From positions 1-59,965 of the forward strand of contig NZ_JACSYA010000036.1 in NCBI RefSeq assembly GCF_029870285.1: a stretch of DNA of 59,965 nt, in the 5' to 3' direction. The stretch comes from Delftia sp. PS-11 (GTDB taxonomy: Bacteria > Pseudomonadota > Gammaproteobacteria > Burkholderiales > Burkholderiaceae_C). The translations under genes and the position numbers were made by a program. Below, one piece after another: positions 1-8,487 of the stretch. The stretch's first letter is position 1; each line of letters begins with the position of its first letter. The notes beneath the pieces are model-generated. The model saw nothing but the letters and a program-made list of their open reading frames with translations. It did no database searches and was not told the DNA's origin.

Positions 1-7
1 ATTCACC

Positions 8-1699
8 CTAGGCTACTGCAGGCTGCGAACCCTGGCCGGCAGGCAGCGCTGGCGGCTCCTGCTTCGCAGCCAGCACCTGTACCATAGCCCGCAGGCGTGC
101 AGGCGCTTCTTGCGCCATCCAGCGCGGGACGTCCGCCGCCGGCATGGGCCGTGCAAACAGATAGCCCTGGATGCAGTCGATGCCGCAGCGTGCGGCAAGG
201 TGCAGCTCCACTTCGTTCTCCACGCCCTCGACCGTGACCTGCAGCTGCAGGTCACGGGCCATCGCCGCCACGTGCTGCAGCAGGGTCTGGCGACGGGCAT
301 CCTGGGCAAGGTTGCGCACCATGGCACGGTCGCACTTGATGCCGGCAATCCTGAGGTCAGCCAGCAGGCCCAGCGATGAGTAGCCCGAGCCGAAGTCATC
401 CATCAAAACCTCCACGCCAATGCCCAGCAGCTGCTCCATGACACCGGACATGGCCTGCGCGCGCTCGATGATGGCGTGCTCCGTCAGCTCCAGCCGCAGC
501 TGGCTCGCGGGCAGCGCACGCTGCGCCAGCTGCGCGCCGAGCCATTGCACAAAGCCATCGGACATCATCGTGGACGGTGCCAGATTCACATGGACGGGCA
601 GTTGCAGGCCCTGGGCATGCCAGTCCACGGCATGGTCCAGCGCATTGGCAATGATGAGCCGGTCCACTTCCAGGGTCCGGCCGCGCAGTTCGCAGGCCAG
701 AAAGAAGTGCTCGGGGTTGATGCGTCCCAGCCGGTCATGCTCCAGCCGCAACAGGGCCTCCATGTGCAGGCTGCTGGTTCGCATGTCGGCAATCGGCTGA
801 AAGTGCAGTACCAGCCGCTGCGGATGAACCAGCTGATGCAGGTGGTCGGCGATCAGGGCCAGCTGCGTATCCGCCTGCGACGGCAGCCGCGCGCCATCAG
901 CACGCATCAGGGACAGGCCCTGCTGGAAGAACTGCTGGCGCCCCTGGTCGGAACGCATGTTGAAAAACTGCTCGAGTGCCATGGCGCCAGCAAACACCCC
1001 AACCATGACAGGAACCAGGACGCCATGGGCAAACGAGGCATCGGCCAGTTCCCCTGTTTCAATGCGCACGAAGACATGGGCCAGCAGCCCGTGCAGCAGC
1101 ACGATAGCGCCGCCACAGGCCAGCCACTCCGCCCAGGAATTGGTATGCATGCCGTGGTGGCTGAGCCGGTTGTGCTGGTAGCGCCATGAACGGTAGGCGA
1201 TCAGGGCCGCCATCAGGCACAGCGTCAGGACGCCCAACATCGAATTCATCTGCACAGGCATGACAAAACAATCCGTCACGATCACCAGATGGGCCAGCAT
1301 CACGCCCGCCGCCAGCCCCAGGCTGGCCAACAGCCCCTGCTGCCAGCTGCTGCGGTAAATCAGCACCGGGACGGTCAGGCGGCAGACCAGCACCGTCAGC
1401 AACAGGGCGGCCAGAGAAGGCGACAGCGGCCATTCATGCAGCCGCATGTCCTCGCGCACAGCGCAGGCCGCAATGTCCAAAGCCCATATGACAGTGCCGA
1501 TCCCCACGGATGCCAGCGAATCGCTGACCTTGCGGCTGGCACGGTCCACCGACAGGGCGGCACTCTCCGCCAGCCGCTGGCAGGCATACACCACAAGCGA
1601 GGCCATGGCCCAGAGGATGCACGCAGACAGCCACTGCGGCAGCAATTCAGGAAACCCCGGAAGCTCCAGGGCGAAGAGTGTTCTGAGACTGGAATACAT
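8..1699 (-). CDS. Membrane-anchored EAL-domain cyclic-di-GMP phosphodiesterase
   Basis: This protein of about 563 residues should hydrolyse cyclic di-GMP at the inner membrane. Roughly the first 260 residues hold seven hydrophobic segments. The rest is a complete EAL domain with EALLR, the NLAPS asparagine, the LTE glutamate, DDFGSGYSS, IKCDR, TVEGVE and QGYLFARP, so the metal- and substrate-binding residues are present. There is no GGDEF domain. Two membrane segments (IWALDIAACAV and MLAHLVIVT) sit where MHYT sensor domains carry their motif, but the motif itself is degenerate; this is inference. The ATG at 1699 is preferred because the membrane part begins just after it; a GTG at 1765 is also in frame. 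Neither has a clear ribosome binding site. It is divergent from the efflux operon. The stop is 8 bases from the window edge. Confidence 0.85.
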   Translation of the reverse strand: MYSSLRTLFALELPGFPELLPQWLSACILWAMASLVVYACQRLAESAALSVDRASRKVSDSLASVGIGTVIWALDIAACAVREDMRLHEWPLSPSLAALLLTVLVCRLTVPVLIYRSSWQQGLLASLGLAAGVMLAHLVIVTDCFVMPVQMNSMLGVLTLCLMAALIAYRSWRYQHNRLSHHGMHTNSWAEWLACGGAIVLLHGLLAHVFVRIETGELADASFAHGVLVPVMVGVFAGAMALEQFFNMRSDQGRQQFFQQGLSLMRADGARLPSQADTQLALIADHLHQLVHPQRLVLHFQPIADMRTSSLHMEALLRLEHDRLGRINPEHFFLACELRGRTLEVDRLIIANALDHAVDWHAQGLQLPVHVNLAPSTMMSDGFVQWLGAQLAQRALPASQLRLELTEHAIIERAQAMSGVMEQLLGIGVEVLMDDFGSGYSSLGLLADLRIAGIKCDRAMVRNLAQDARRQTLLQHVAAMARDLQLQVTVEGVENEVELHLAARCGIDCIQGYLFARPMPAADVPRWMAQEAPARLRAMVQVLAAKQEPPALPAGQGSQPAVA

Positions 1700-1901
1700 A
1701 AGGGGGGGTGCAGTGCGGAAGGCGGCACGGCAGCCGTGCGCCTGGAAGCGGCAGGCAGGATACACCTGCGATTGTCACAAAAAGTAAATTTTTATTATAG
1801 CAACAAACTATTAAGTCGATTGATTAAATCGATGAGCATTAATTAAAAACACCCTGCAAAACCCTGATCCCATCCATGGAACACGCCAAAAGCATGTTCA
1901 T

Positions 1902-1941
1902 GCAATAATTGCCTCAACAATCATTGCATAGTCAATTATTT
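1902..1941. promoter_or_regulatory. Three CAATNATTG boxes, probable MarR operator
   Basis: CAATAATTG (within GCAATAATTGC), CAATCATTG and CAATTATTT are centred at 1907, 1922 and 1937, exactly 15 bp apart, just upstream of the marR-type start at 1956. The third has one mismatch. Short palindromes next to a marR gene are usually its own operators; binding here is inferred. A separate dyad, TCGATT-gatta-AATCGA, lies at 1816-1832 in the same divergent control region. Confidence 0.5.
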
Positions 1942-1955
1942 AGACCTGCCACACC

Positions 1956-2480
1956 ATGACCGAGCCCTCTGCCCCCGGTGGATTGACACCTTCGGACTTC
2001 TACAGCCCTGGCAGCTACACGCCTTTCGAGAGCGTGGGCTTTCTGACGCGCAAGGTGCTCAGCTCCATCCTGCAGCTGGCCGATGCCCAGCTGGCAGAGC
2101 ACGATCTGACCTATGTGCAGTGGCTGCCCCTGTACAAGCTGCTGCTGTGCAGTGACGCCACCAACGCAGGCATGGCGCGTGACCTGGGGCTGGATCCGGC
2201 ATCCATCACGCGCGCTCTGGATCGCCTCGAATCCAAGGGCATGCTGCGGCGCGAGCGCTCCACCGTGGACCGCCGCGTCGTCAAGCTCGTGCTGACCGAA
2301 GAAGGCCGTGCCATGGCAGCCAAGGTGCCGCAGGTGCTGGCCAACGTCATGAACGCCCACCTGGCCGGTTTCAGCCATGACGAGTCGCGGCAGCTGCTGG
2401 ACATGCTGCGCCGCATGCTCGCCAACGGCGACACCCTGCGCGCTGCCGAAGGCGGCGACATGCCACCGATCCAGCCCTGA
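1956..2480 (+). CDS. MarR-family regulator of the adjacent efflux operon
   Basis: This 174-residue protein is a winged-helix regulator of the MarR/EmrR type. The recognition region (DLGLDPASITRALDRLESKG) is followed by the wing with the conserved DRR (STVDRRVVKLVLTEEG). It lies directly upstream of, and in the same direction as, genes for an outer-membrane factor, an HlyD adaptor and a DHA2 pump. That is the EmrR-EmrAB arrangement, in which the regulator represses the pump until it binds a phenolic or hydrophobic drug. Operator-like boxes lie immediately upstream, so autoregulation is likely. The inducing ligand cannot be read from the sequence. Confidence 0.9.
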   Translation: MTEPSAPGGLTPSDFYSPGSYTPFESVGFLTRKVLSSILQLADAQLAEHDLTYVQWLPLYKLLLCSDATNAGMARDLGLDPASITRALDRLESKGMLRRERSTVDRRVVKLVLTEEGRAMAAKVPQVLANVMNAHLAGFSHDESRQLLDMLRRMLANGDTLRAAEGGDMPPIQP

Positions 2481-2546
2481 AGCCAGCCGATGCACGCGCT
2501 TTCCCCGTTTTCTGACCCATTGAATCCCGACAGGCAGACCACTACC

Positions 2547-4031
2547 ATGCCCCAAGCTTTCTTTCACGCCCCCGCAGCGCAGCGCCGCGCAGCCATGGCA
2601 GTTGCCGCACTGTGCGCAGCGCTTACGCTGGCTGGCTGCGCCTCCCAGGGCCCAGGCCACACGCCGCTGGCGCAGCTCCATGCCAGCGACCTGGGCCTGC
2701 AAGCACCGGCAGACACACCGTACGCACCAGACACAGCCCTTTTGCCCGCAGCCGACTGGTGGAAATCCCTGGGCGACGCCCAGCTGGATGCACTGGTCGC
2801 ACAAGCCCTGCAAGGCAGTCCCAGCCTAGCGGCCAGCCGAGCGCGCTTTGAGCGGGCCGCAGCCCTGGCCACGGCCACCAGCACTGCCACGGATATCCGG
2901 GGCCAATGGAGCGCGGATGTCACACGCCAGCATTACAGCGCCAATGGCCTGGTGCCGCTGCCCATCGCCGGCCATACCCACAGCAACGGCAACCTGCAGG
3001 CCGGGCTGAGCTGGACGCCCGATTTCTTCGGGCGCCATGCAGCCGATCTGCAGGCGGCCCTGGGCCAGGCGCGTGCTGCGCGCGCAGACAGCGCAGCAGC
3101 TGCCAACCAGCTGGCTGCCCAGGTGGCGCGCAGCTATGTGGGACTGGCCCGCCTGCTGGAGCAGCGCGAAGTGGCCAGGCGCACGCTGGCACAGCGCCAG
3201 TCGCTGCTGGCCCTGAGCCAGCAGCGCACACGCGCAGGACTCGACAGCCAGGTGGAGCTGACCCAGGCACAGGCCGGCCTGCCGGATGCCAGCACCCAGA
3301 TCGAGATGCTCGAAGAACAGATCACGCTGGCACGCCGCACCATCGCCGTGCTGTGCGGCCAGGCACCTGACGCCCAGGCAGGGCTTGCGCCGCGCCTGGT
3401 CAGCCTGCGCACGCAGGCCCTGCCCAGCCAGCTTGGCGCAGACCTGCTGGGCCGCCGCCCCGATGTGGTGGCTGCACGCTGGCGCGTGCAGGCAGCAACG
3501 CAGGGGGTGGAAAGCGCACGCGCCGACTTCTACCCAGACATCAATCTCACGGCTGCTGTGGGACTGAACGCCATCGGCCTGGACAAACTGCTGCAGGGCA
3601 GCTCGCGCCAGATGGGTGTGACACCTGCGCTGCGCCTGCCCCTGTTCGACGGCAAGCGTCTGCGCGCCCAGCTGCGCGGCACCCAGGCCGACCTGGACAC
3701 GGCCATCGCACAGTACAACGGCGTGGTGCTCGATGCCGCCAAGGAGGCAGGCGATGCCATCGCCTCGGCCCAGTCGCTGGCACGCCAGCAGCAGTTGCAG
3801 GCCGAATCGCTCGACAAAGCAGAACGCGCCTACGGCTTTGCCGTGCAGCGCTACCAGGCCGGGCTTGCCGGCCAGGTGACCGTGCTCAACGCCGAAAGCC
3901 AGGTCATTGCACAGCGCCGCCTCGACGTGGACCTGAAGGCCCGCGTGCTGGAAACCAGTGTGTCGCTGATGAAGGCACTGGGCGGTGGCTGGAGCGATGA
4001 CACCACAGCCGTGCAGGTCAGCCAGCACTGA
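2547..4031 (+). CDS. NodT-family outer-membrane efflux lipoprotein (TolC/OprM type)
   Basis: This is the outer-membrane channel of a tripartite pump, of 494 residues. The ATG at 2547 gives a short lipoprotein signal ending in the lipobox LAGC; an in-frame ATG at 2490 would place about 19 extra residues before the signal and is disfavoured. The body shows the two repeated alpha-helical hairpins typical of the family, with the motifs LGRRPDVVAARWRV and GLDSQVELTQAQ. Family members trimerise into a periplasm-spanning tunnel. The gene lies between the MarR regulator and the adaptor, so regulator, channel, adaptor and pump form one transcription unit. Confidence 0.92.
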   Translation: MPQAFFHAPAAQRRAAMAVAALCAALTLAGCASQGPGHTPLAQLHASDLGLQAPADTPYAPDTALLPAADWWKSLGDAQLDALVAQALQGSPSLAASRARFERAAALATATSTATDIRGQWSADVTRQHYSANGLVPLPIAGHTHSNGNLQAGLSWTPDFFGRHAADLQAALGQARAARADSAAAANQLAAQVARSYVGLARLLEQREVARRTLAQRQSLLALSQQRTRAGLDSQVELTQAQAGLPDASTQIEMLEEQITLARRTIAVLCGQAPDAQAGLAPRLVSLRTQALPSQLGADLLGRRPDVVAARWRVQAATQGVESARADFYPDINLTAAVGLNAIGLDKLLQGSSRQMGVTPALRLPLFDGKRLRAQLRGTQADLDTAIAQYNGVVLDAAKEAGDAIASAQSLARQQQLQAESLDKAERAYGFAVQRYQAGLAGQVTVLNAESQVIAQRRLDVDLKARVLETSVSLMKALGGGWSDDTTAVQVSQH

Positions 4032-4118
4032 GATCCGCCTCCATACCCACCGGGCGGGCGGCCAGCCGACTGCCCTGGCAGCACAACCACATTCACAGAT
4101 AACAAAGCGCCGAACACC

Positions 4119-5432
4119 ATGACCGATACCAACAAGCAAGCCTCCAACGCCACCCCCACGGCCAACCCGCAGGGCCGCCGCAAAGGCCTGACACTCGTCG
4201 CCGCCGCAGTGGCCGTGGCCGCCGTCGCCTGGGGCGGCTGGCATTGGGCCGTCGCCCGCAACTACCAGACCACGGACAATGCCTATGTGGCAGGCAACGT
4301 GGTGCAGATCACGCCCCAGATCGGCGGCACCGTGACCCGCATCGGCGCCGACGATACCGACTATGTCCGGCCGGGCCAGTTGCTGGTGCAGCTCGATGCG
4401 GCCGACGCGCTCGTGGCGCTATCCCAGGCAGAATCGCAGCTGGCGCAGGCCGTGCGCCAGACACGTGCACTGTATGCAGGCAATGCGCCACTGGCAGCGC
4501 AGGTCGCTCAGCGCGAGGCGGACCTGCTGCGCCTGCAGGCCGACGCCGACCGCGCCCGCGAGGACGTGGAGCGCCGCCGCCCCCTGCTGGCCACAGGCGC
4601 AGTGGGACGGGAGGAATTCGAGCACGCCCAATCGCTGGCACGCACGGCGGCCAACGCCGCCGCCGCAGCGCAGGCTGCCGTGCGCGTGGCAAAGGCCCAG
4701 CTGACGGCAGCAGAGGCGCAGACCCAGGGCAGCAATGCCGAAGAGCACCCCAGCGTGACCGCTGCCTCGGCCAAGGTGCGCGAAGCCTACCTGGCGCTGC
4801 AGCGCACGCGCCTGATCTCCCCTGTCGAGGGCTATGCTGCCAAGCGCGGTGTGCAGCTGGGCCAGCGCGTGACCGCAGGCGCCCCCCTGATGACCGTGGT
4901 CGGCCTGCACGATCTGTGGGTGGACGCCAACTTCAAGGAAAGCCAGCTGGCCCAACTGCGCATCGGCCAGAAAGCAGAACTGACGGCCGACGTCTACGGC
5001 GACAAGATCACCTACCACGGCACCGTGGTGGGACTGGGCGCAGGCACAGGCGCAGCCTTTTCGCTGCTGCCCGCCCAGAACGCCACCGGCAACTGGATCA
5101 AGGTGGTGCAGCGCGTGCCCGTGCGCATCGCGCTGTCGCCCGAAGATCTGGCGCAGCACCCGCTGCGCGTCGGCCTGTCGATGGAAGTCAAGGTCGATGT
5201 GCGCGACCAGCAAGGCGAGGTGCTGGCCACGGCCACGCGCAGCGCGCCCGTGGCCCAGACCTCGGTCTATGACACAGCCCTGCCCGAAGCCGAGGAACGC
5301 ATCTCGCGCATCGTCGCCGGCCAGCGTCTGGCTCCGTTGAACCAGTTGGCCGAGCAGGCCACCGCCAAGGCAGGCGGCACGGCCACCGTGGCCGCAGCAC
5401 CTGCCGCCAGCCATGCGGCATCGGCCCAGTAA
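4119..5432 (+). CDS. emrA: HlyD/EmrA-type membrane fusion protein
   Basis: This 437-residue periplasmic adaptor links the inner-membrane pump to the outer-membrane channel. It has a cytoplasmic tail, one membrane helix at about residues 28-47, a biotinyl-lipoyl-like half (NAYVAGNVVQITPQIGGTV), a long coiled-coil hairpin at about 100-215, and a beta-barrel region including LHDLWVDANFKESQLAQL. The NAYV and NFKE sequences are typical of EmrA partners of DHA2 transporters. It lies 15 bp upstream of the pump gene. The symbol follows E. coli EmrA by similarity of sequence and context; the substrate is not known. Confidence 0.92.
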   Translation: MTDTNKQASNATPTANPQGRRKGLTLVAAAVAVAAVAWGGWHWAVARNYQTTDNAYVAGNVVQITPQIGGTVTRIGADDTDYVRPGQLLVQLDAADALVALSQAESQLAQAVRQTRALYAGNAPLAAQVAQREADLLRLQADADRAREDVERRRPLLATGAVGREEFEHAQSLARTAANAAAAAQAAVRVAKAQLTAAEAQTQGSNAEEHPSVTAASAKVREAYLALQRTRLISPVEGYAAKRGVQLGQRVTAGAPLMTVVGLHDLWVDANFKESQLAQLRIGQKAELTADVYGDKITYHGTVVGLGAGTGAAFSLLPAQNATGNWIKVVQRVPVRIALSPEDLAQHPLRVGLSMEVKVDVRDQQGEVLATATRSAPVAQTSVYDTALPEAEERISRIVAGQRLAPLNQLAEQATAKAGGTATVAAAPAASHAASAQ

Positions 5433-5447
5433 CTTCGCGGACAGCCC

Positions 5448-7082
5448 ATGACAAACTCCCTTGCCGCTGCGCCCGACCAGGCGCAGCCCGGCGGCATGGC
5501 TGCAGCGGCCCCAAAGCCTGCAGCCCCTGCCACCACACCACCGGCACGGCCCGTGCCGCTCAAAGGCGCCCAGCTGGCACTGGGTACGCTGGCCCTGTCG
5601 CTGGCCACCTTCATGAACGTGCTGGACTCGTCCATCGCCAATGTCGCCATTCCAGCGATTTCGGGGGACGTAGGCGTCAGCCCCAGCCAGGGCACCTGGG
5701 TCATCACCAGCTTTGGCGTGGCCAACGCCATCTCGGTGCCGCTGACAGGCTGGCTCACCCAGCGCTTCGGCGCCGTGCGTCTGTTCACCATGAGCGTGCT
5801 GCTGTTCGTGCTGACCTCCTGGCTGTGCGGCTTCGCGTCCTCGCTGGAAATGCTGGTGCTGTTCCGCGTGCTGCAGGGCCTGGTGGCCGGCCCCATGATC
5901 CCGCTGTCGCAGACGCTGCTGCTGTCGAGCTACCCGCCCGCCAAGGCAGGCGTGGCCCTGGCGCTGTGGGGCATGACCACCCTGGTCGCACCGGTGGTCG
6001 GGCCGCTGCTGGGCGGCTGGATCACCGACAACATCTCCTGGCCCTGGATCTTCTACATCAATGTGCCCGTGGGGCTGCTGTCGGCCCTGATGACCTGGAG
6101 CATCTACCGCAGCCGCGAGACCCCCACGCGCAAGCTGCCCATCGACTCCATGGGCCTGGCCCTGCTGGTACTGTGGGTAGGCGCGCTGCAGCTCATGCTG
6201 GACAAAGGCAAGGAACTGGACTGGTTCGCATCGGGCGAGATCATCACGCTGTGCGTGCTGGCCATCGTCAGCTTCGCGGTCTTCCTGGTCTGGGAGCTCA
6301 CCGACGCCCACCCCGTGGTGGACCTGCGCCTGTTCAGGCGCCGCAACTTCGCGGCAGGCTCGGTGGCACTGTCCATCGCCTACGGCCTGTTCTTCGGCAA
6401 CGTGGTGCTGCTGCCGCTGTGGCTGCAGCAGTGGCTGGGCTATACCTCGACCACGGCAGGCATGGCACTGGCGCCCGTGGGCATCTTCGCCATCGTGCTC
6501 ACCCCGCTGGTGGGACGCAAGGTCACCCAGTGGGACCCGCGCAAGATGGCGACAGGCGCGTTCATGGTGTTTGCCCTTGTGCTCTGGATGCGCTCGCACT
6601 TCACTGTGGAAACGGACTTCGCCCACATCCTGGTGCCCACGCTGATCCAGGGCGGCGCCATGGCGTTTTTCTTCATACCGCTGACCACGCTCACCCTGTC
6701 CGGCCTGCCGCCCGAACGCATCCCGGCCGCCGCCGGCCTGAGCAATTTCGTGCGTATCACCGCTGGCGCCATGGGCACCTCGATCGCCACCACCCTCTGG
6801 GACAGCCGGGCCGCGCTGCACCACGCCCACCTGACTGAAGGACTGATCCAGGGACAGGGCGTATTCGGCGTCACCCTGCAGGCGCTGCAGGCTGCCGGCC
6901 TGAGCCAGGCGCAGGCACTGGCCCAGGTCAACCGCCTGATCGACCAGCAGGCCTACACGCGCGCAGCCGATGACATCTTTCTGGCATCGTCCATGCTGTT
7001 CCTGACACTGATCGCACTGATCTGGATGACCAAGCGGCCAGCCGGCCACGCAGGCAGCGCCGAAGCCGCAGGCGCGCACTGA
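5448..7082 (+). CDS. emrB: DHA2-family (EmrB/QacA) drug:proton antiporter
   Basis: This 544-residue inner-membrane transporter has about 14 hydrophobic segments after a 45-residue cytoplasmic tail rich in Ala and Pro. Visible family signatures include LDSSIANVAIPAISGDVG in helix 1, GTWVITSFGVANAI in helix 2, the loop motif GWLTQRFGAVRLF, and the motif-C region GPLLGGWI. It would expel hydrophobic drugs or uncouplers through the adaptor and channel encoded just upstream. It is the last gene of the operon; a strong hairpin follows. The long soluble segment near the C-terminus is usual for EmrB proteins. Confidence 0.93.
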   Translation: MTNSLAAAPDQAQPGGMAAAAPKPAAPATTPPARPVPLKGAQLALGTLALSLATFMNVLDSSIANVAIPAISGDVGVSPSQGTWVITSFGVANAISVPLTGWLTQRFGAVRLFTMSVLLFVLTSWLCGFASSLEMLVLFRVLQGLVAGPMIPLSQTLLLSSYPPAKAGVALALWGMTTLVAPVVGPLLGGWITDNISWPWIFYINVPVGLLSALMTWSIYRSRETPTRKLPIDSMGLALLVLWVGALQLMLDKGKELDWFASGEIITLCVLAIVSFAVFLVWELTDAHPVVDLRLFRRRNFAAGSVALSIAYGLFFGNVVLLPLWLQQWLGYTSTTAGMALAPVGIFAIVLTPLVGRKVTQWDPRKMATGAFMVFALVLWMRSHFTVETDFAHILVPTLIQGGAMAFFFIPLTTLTLSGLPPERIPAAAGLSNFVRITAGAMGTSIATTLWDSRAALHHAHLTEGLIQGQGVFGVTLQALQAAGLSQAQALAQVNRLIDQQAYTRAADDIFLASSMLFLTLIALIWMTKRPAGHAGSAEAAGAH

Positions 7083-7091
7083 GAGTCCTGT

Positions 7092-7122
7092 CCGGCCGTT
7101 GCCTCTGGCGAGGAACGGCCGG
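7092..7122 (+). terminator. Hairpin after the efflux operon
   Basis: CCGGCCGTT and AACGGCCGG form a perfect 9-bp stem, extended inside by CCTC/GAGG around a TGGC loop. It begins 10 bp after the pump stop codon. No T-run follows, so it may act as an RNA-stabilising 3' end rather than as a classical terminator. Confidence 0.4.
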
Positions 7123-7246
7123 CAGGCTCCCTGCTGTTTACAAGGCGACACGCATGGCGGCTTGAATCCCCTTGCCGGGGCCTGCATCTGCAGGGCCCGC
7201 CACGCCAGCGCCATCAGGGCGCCAGCCAGCTTACCAACGCAGTCCT

Positions 7247-8338
7247 GTGAAAACACCCAGCACCCCACGCTCCCCGACGACAGGCTACGCACCATCGCCC
7301 CAGTCTGCGGATGGCCGCTTTCGCAACATCCATCCCCGCCCTGCAAACGCGCCCCGCCCTGGCGCCGGGCTGATGTGGACCCTGCTGTTCAACAAGCCCG
7401 CCGACTCCCAGCCTCGCATGCCGCTGCCTGTGCAAAGCCTGACACGCGCCATGCTGGACGCCGCGCCCGAGCGCAGCCTCTACCGCCTGGGCCACTCCAC
7501 GCTGCTCATGAAGCTGCGTGGCGGCTGGTGGATCACCGACCCGGTGTTCGCCGAGCGCGCATCGCCGTTTTCCTTCATGGGTCCCAAGCGCTTCCATGCC
7601 CCGCCGATTGCCCTGCACGAACTGCCGGCGCTGCGCGGCGTAGTGCTCTCGCACGACCACTATGACCATCTGGACCGCGCCACCATCCAGGCACTGGCCG
7701 CACGCACGGACTTTTTCCTGAGCCCGCTGGGCGTGGGCGACCGGCTCATCGCCTGGGGTGTGCCCCAGGCCAAGGTGCACCAGTTCGACTGGTGGCAGGA
7801 TGTGCAGGTGGACGGCCTGCGCCTGACGGCCACGCCAGCGCAGCACTTTTCCGGACGGGGCCTGCGTGACGGCAACCGCACGCTGTGGTCCTCCTGGGTC
7901 ATCGAAGACCAGGACAGCGCGAACGCACTGCGCATCTTCTTCAGCGGCGATGGAGGCTACTTCGACGGTTTTGCACAAATCGGCCGGCGCTTTGGCCCCT
8001 TCGATCTCACACTCATGGAAACCGGCGCCTACGACCCGCACTGGCCCTACGTGCACATGCACCCGGCACAGACCGTGCAGGCCCACCGCGACCTGGGCGG
8101 GCGCTGGCTGCTGCCCATCCACAATGGCACTTTCAATCTGGCGCTGCACCCCTGGTGGGACCCGTTCGAGCGCGTGCTGGCGCTGGGAGCGGAACAAGGC
8201 ATCGCCATCGCCACGCCCATGATGGGCGAGCGCCTGGACCTGAGCGCGCCCCATGCGGGCGAGCGCTGGTGGCGGGCTCTGGTGCCCAAGGCTGCCAGGC
8301 AAGGCACCGCAGCGGCGGCACAGGCGCAGCCGCGATAG
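7247..8338 (+). CDS. Metallo-beta-lactamase-fold hydrolase (NAPE-PLD/UlaG-like)
   Basis: The protein of about 363 residues has the metal site of the superfamily: SHDHYDHLD (HxHxDH), a later GDGGY (bridging Asp), and PIHNGTF (final His). GHSTLLMKLRGGWWITDPVF and the segment GRFRNIHP near the start match the group related to N-acyl-phosphatidylethanolamine phospholipase D and L-ascorbate-6-phosphate lactonase. The substrate cannot be assigned. The start is uncertain: the GTG at 7247 begins just before the family-like N-terminal segment, whereas a TTG at 7172 would add 25 low-complexity residues; neither has a clear ribosome binding site. It stands alone between the efflux operon and the permease gene. 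Confidence 0.8.
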   Translation: MKTPSTPRSPTTGYAPSPQSADGRFRNIHPRPANAPRPGAGLMWTLLFNKPADSQPRMPLPVQSLTRAMLDAAPERSLYRLGHSTLLMKLRGGWWITDPVFAERASPFSFMGPKRFHAPPIALHELPALRGVVLSHDHYDHLDRATIQALAARTDFFLSPLGVGDRLIAWGVPQAKVHQFDWWQDVQVDGLRLTATPAQHFSGRGLRDGNRTLWSSWVIEDQDSANALRIFFSGDGGYFDGFAQIGRRFGPFDLTLMETGAYDPHWPYVHMHPAQTVQAHRDLGGRWLLPIHNGTFNLALHPWWDPFERVLALGAEQGIAIATPMMGERLDLSAPHAGERWWRALVPKAARQGTAAAAQAQPR

Positions 8339-8487
8339 CGCAAGGGACTGTAAACGCCCTGGGTTCGGGTATCCTCGCGGCCTTCGTTGCGTTTTTGCTG
8401 CACTGCCGCATTGCTGCGCATGGCAGGCATGCGGCAAACGCCCTTTGATTTTTCGACCGCTTTGCCCGTCCTCCCCGGAGTTCACAG

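Noticed and set aside
4419..7346. A 975-codon open frame on the minus strand across the efflux genes
   Set aside because: It is a high-GC shadow of the adaptor and pump genes, His/Gln/Gly-rich and without family signatures.
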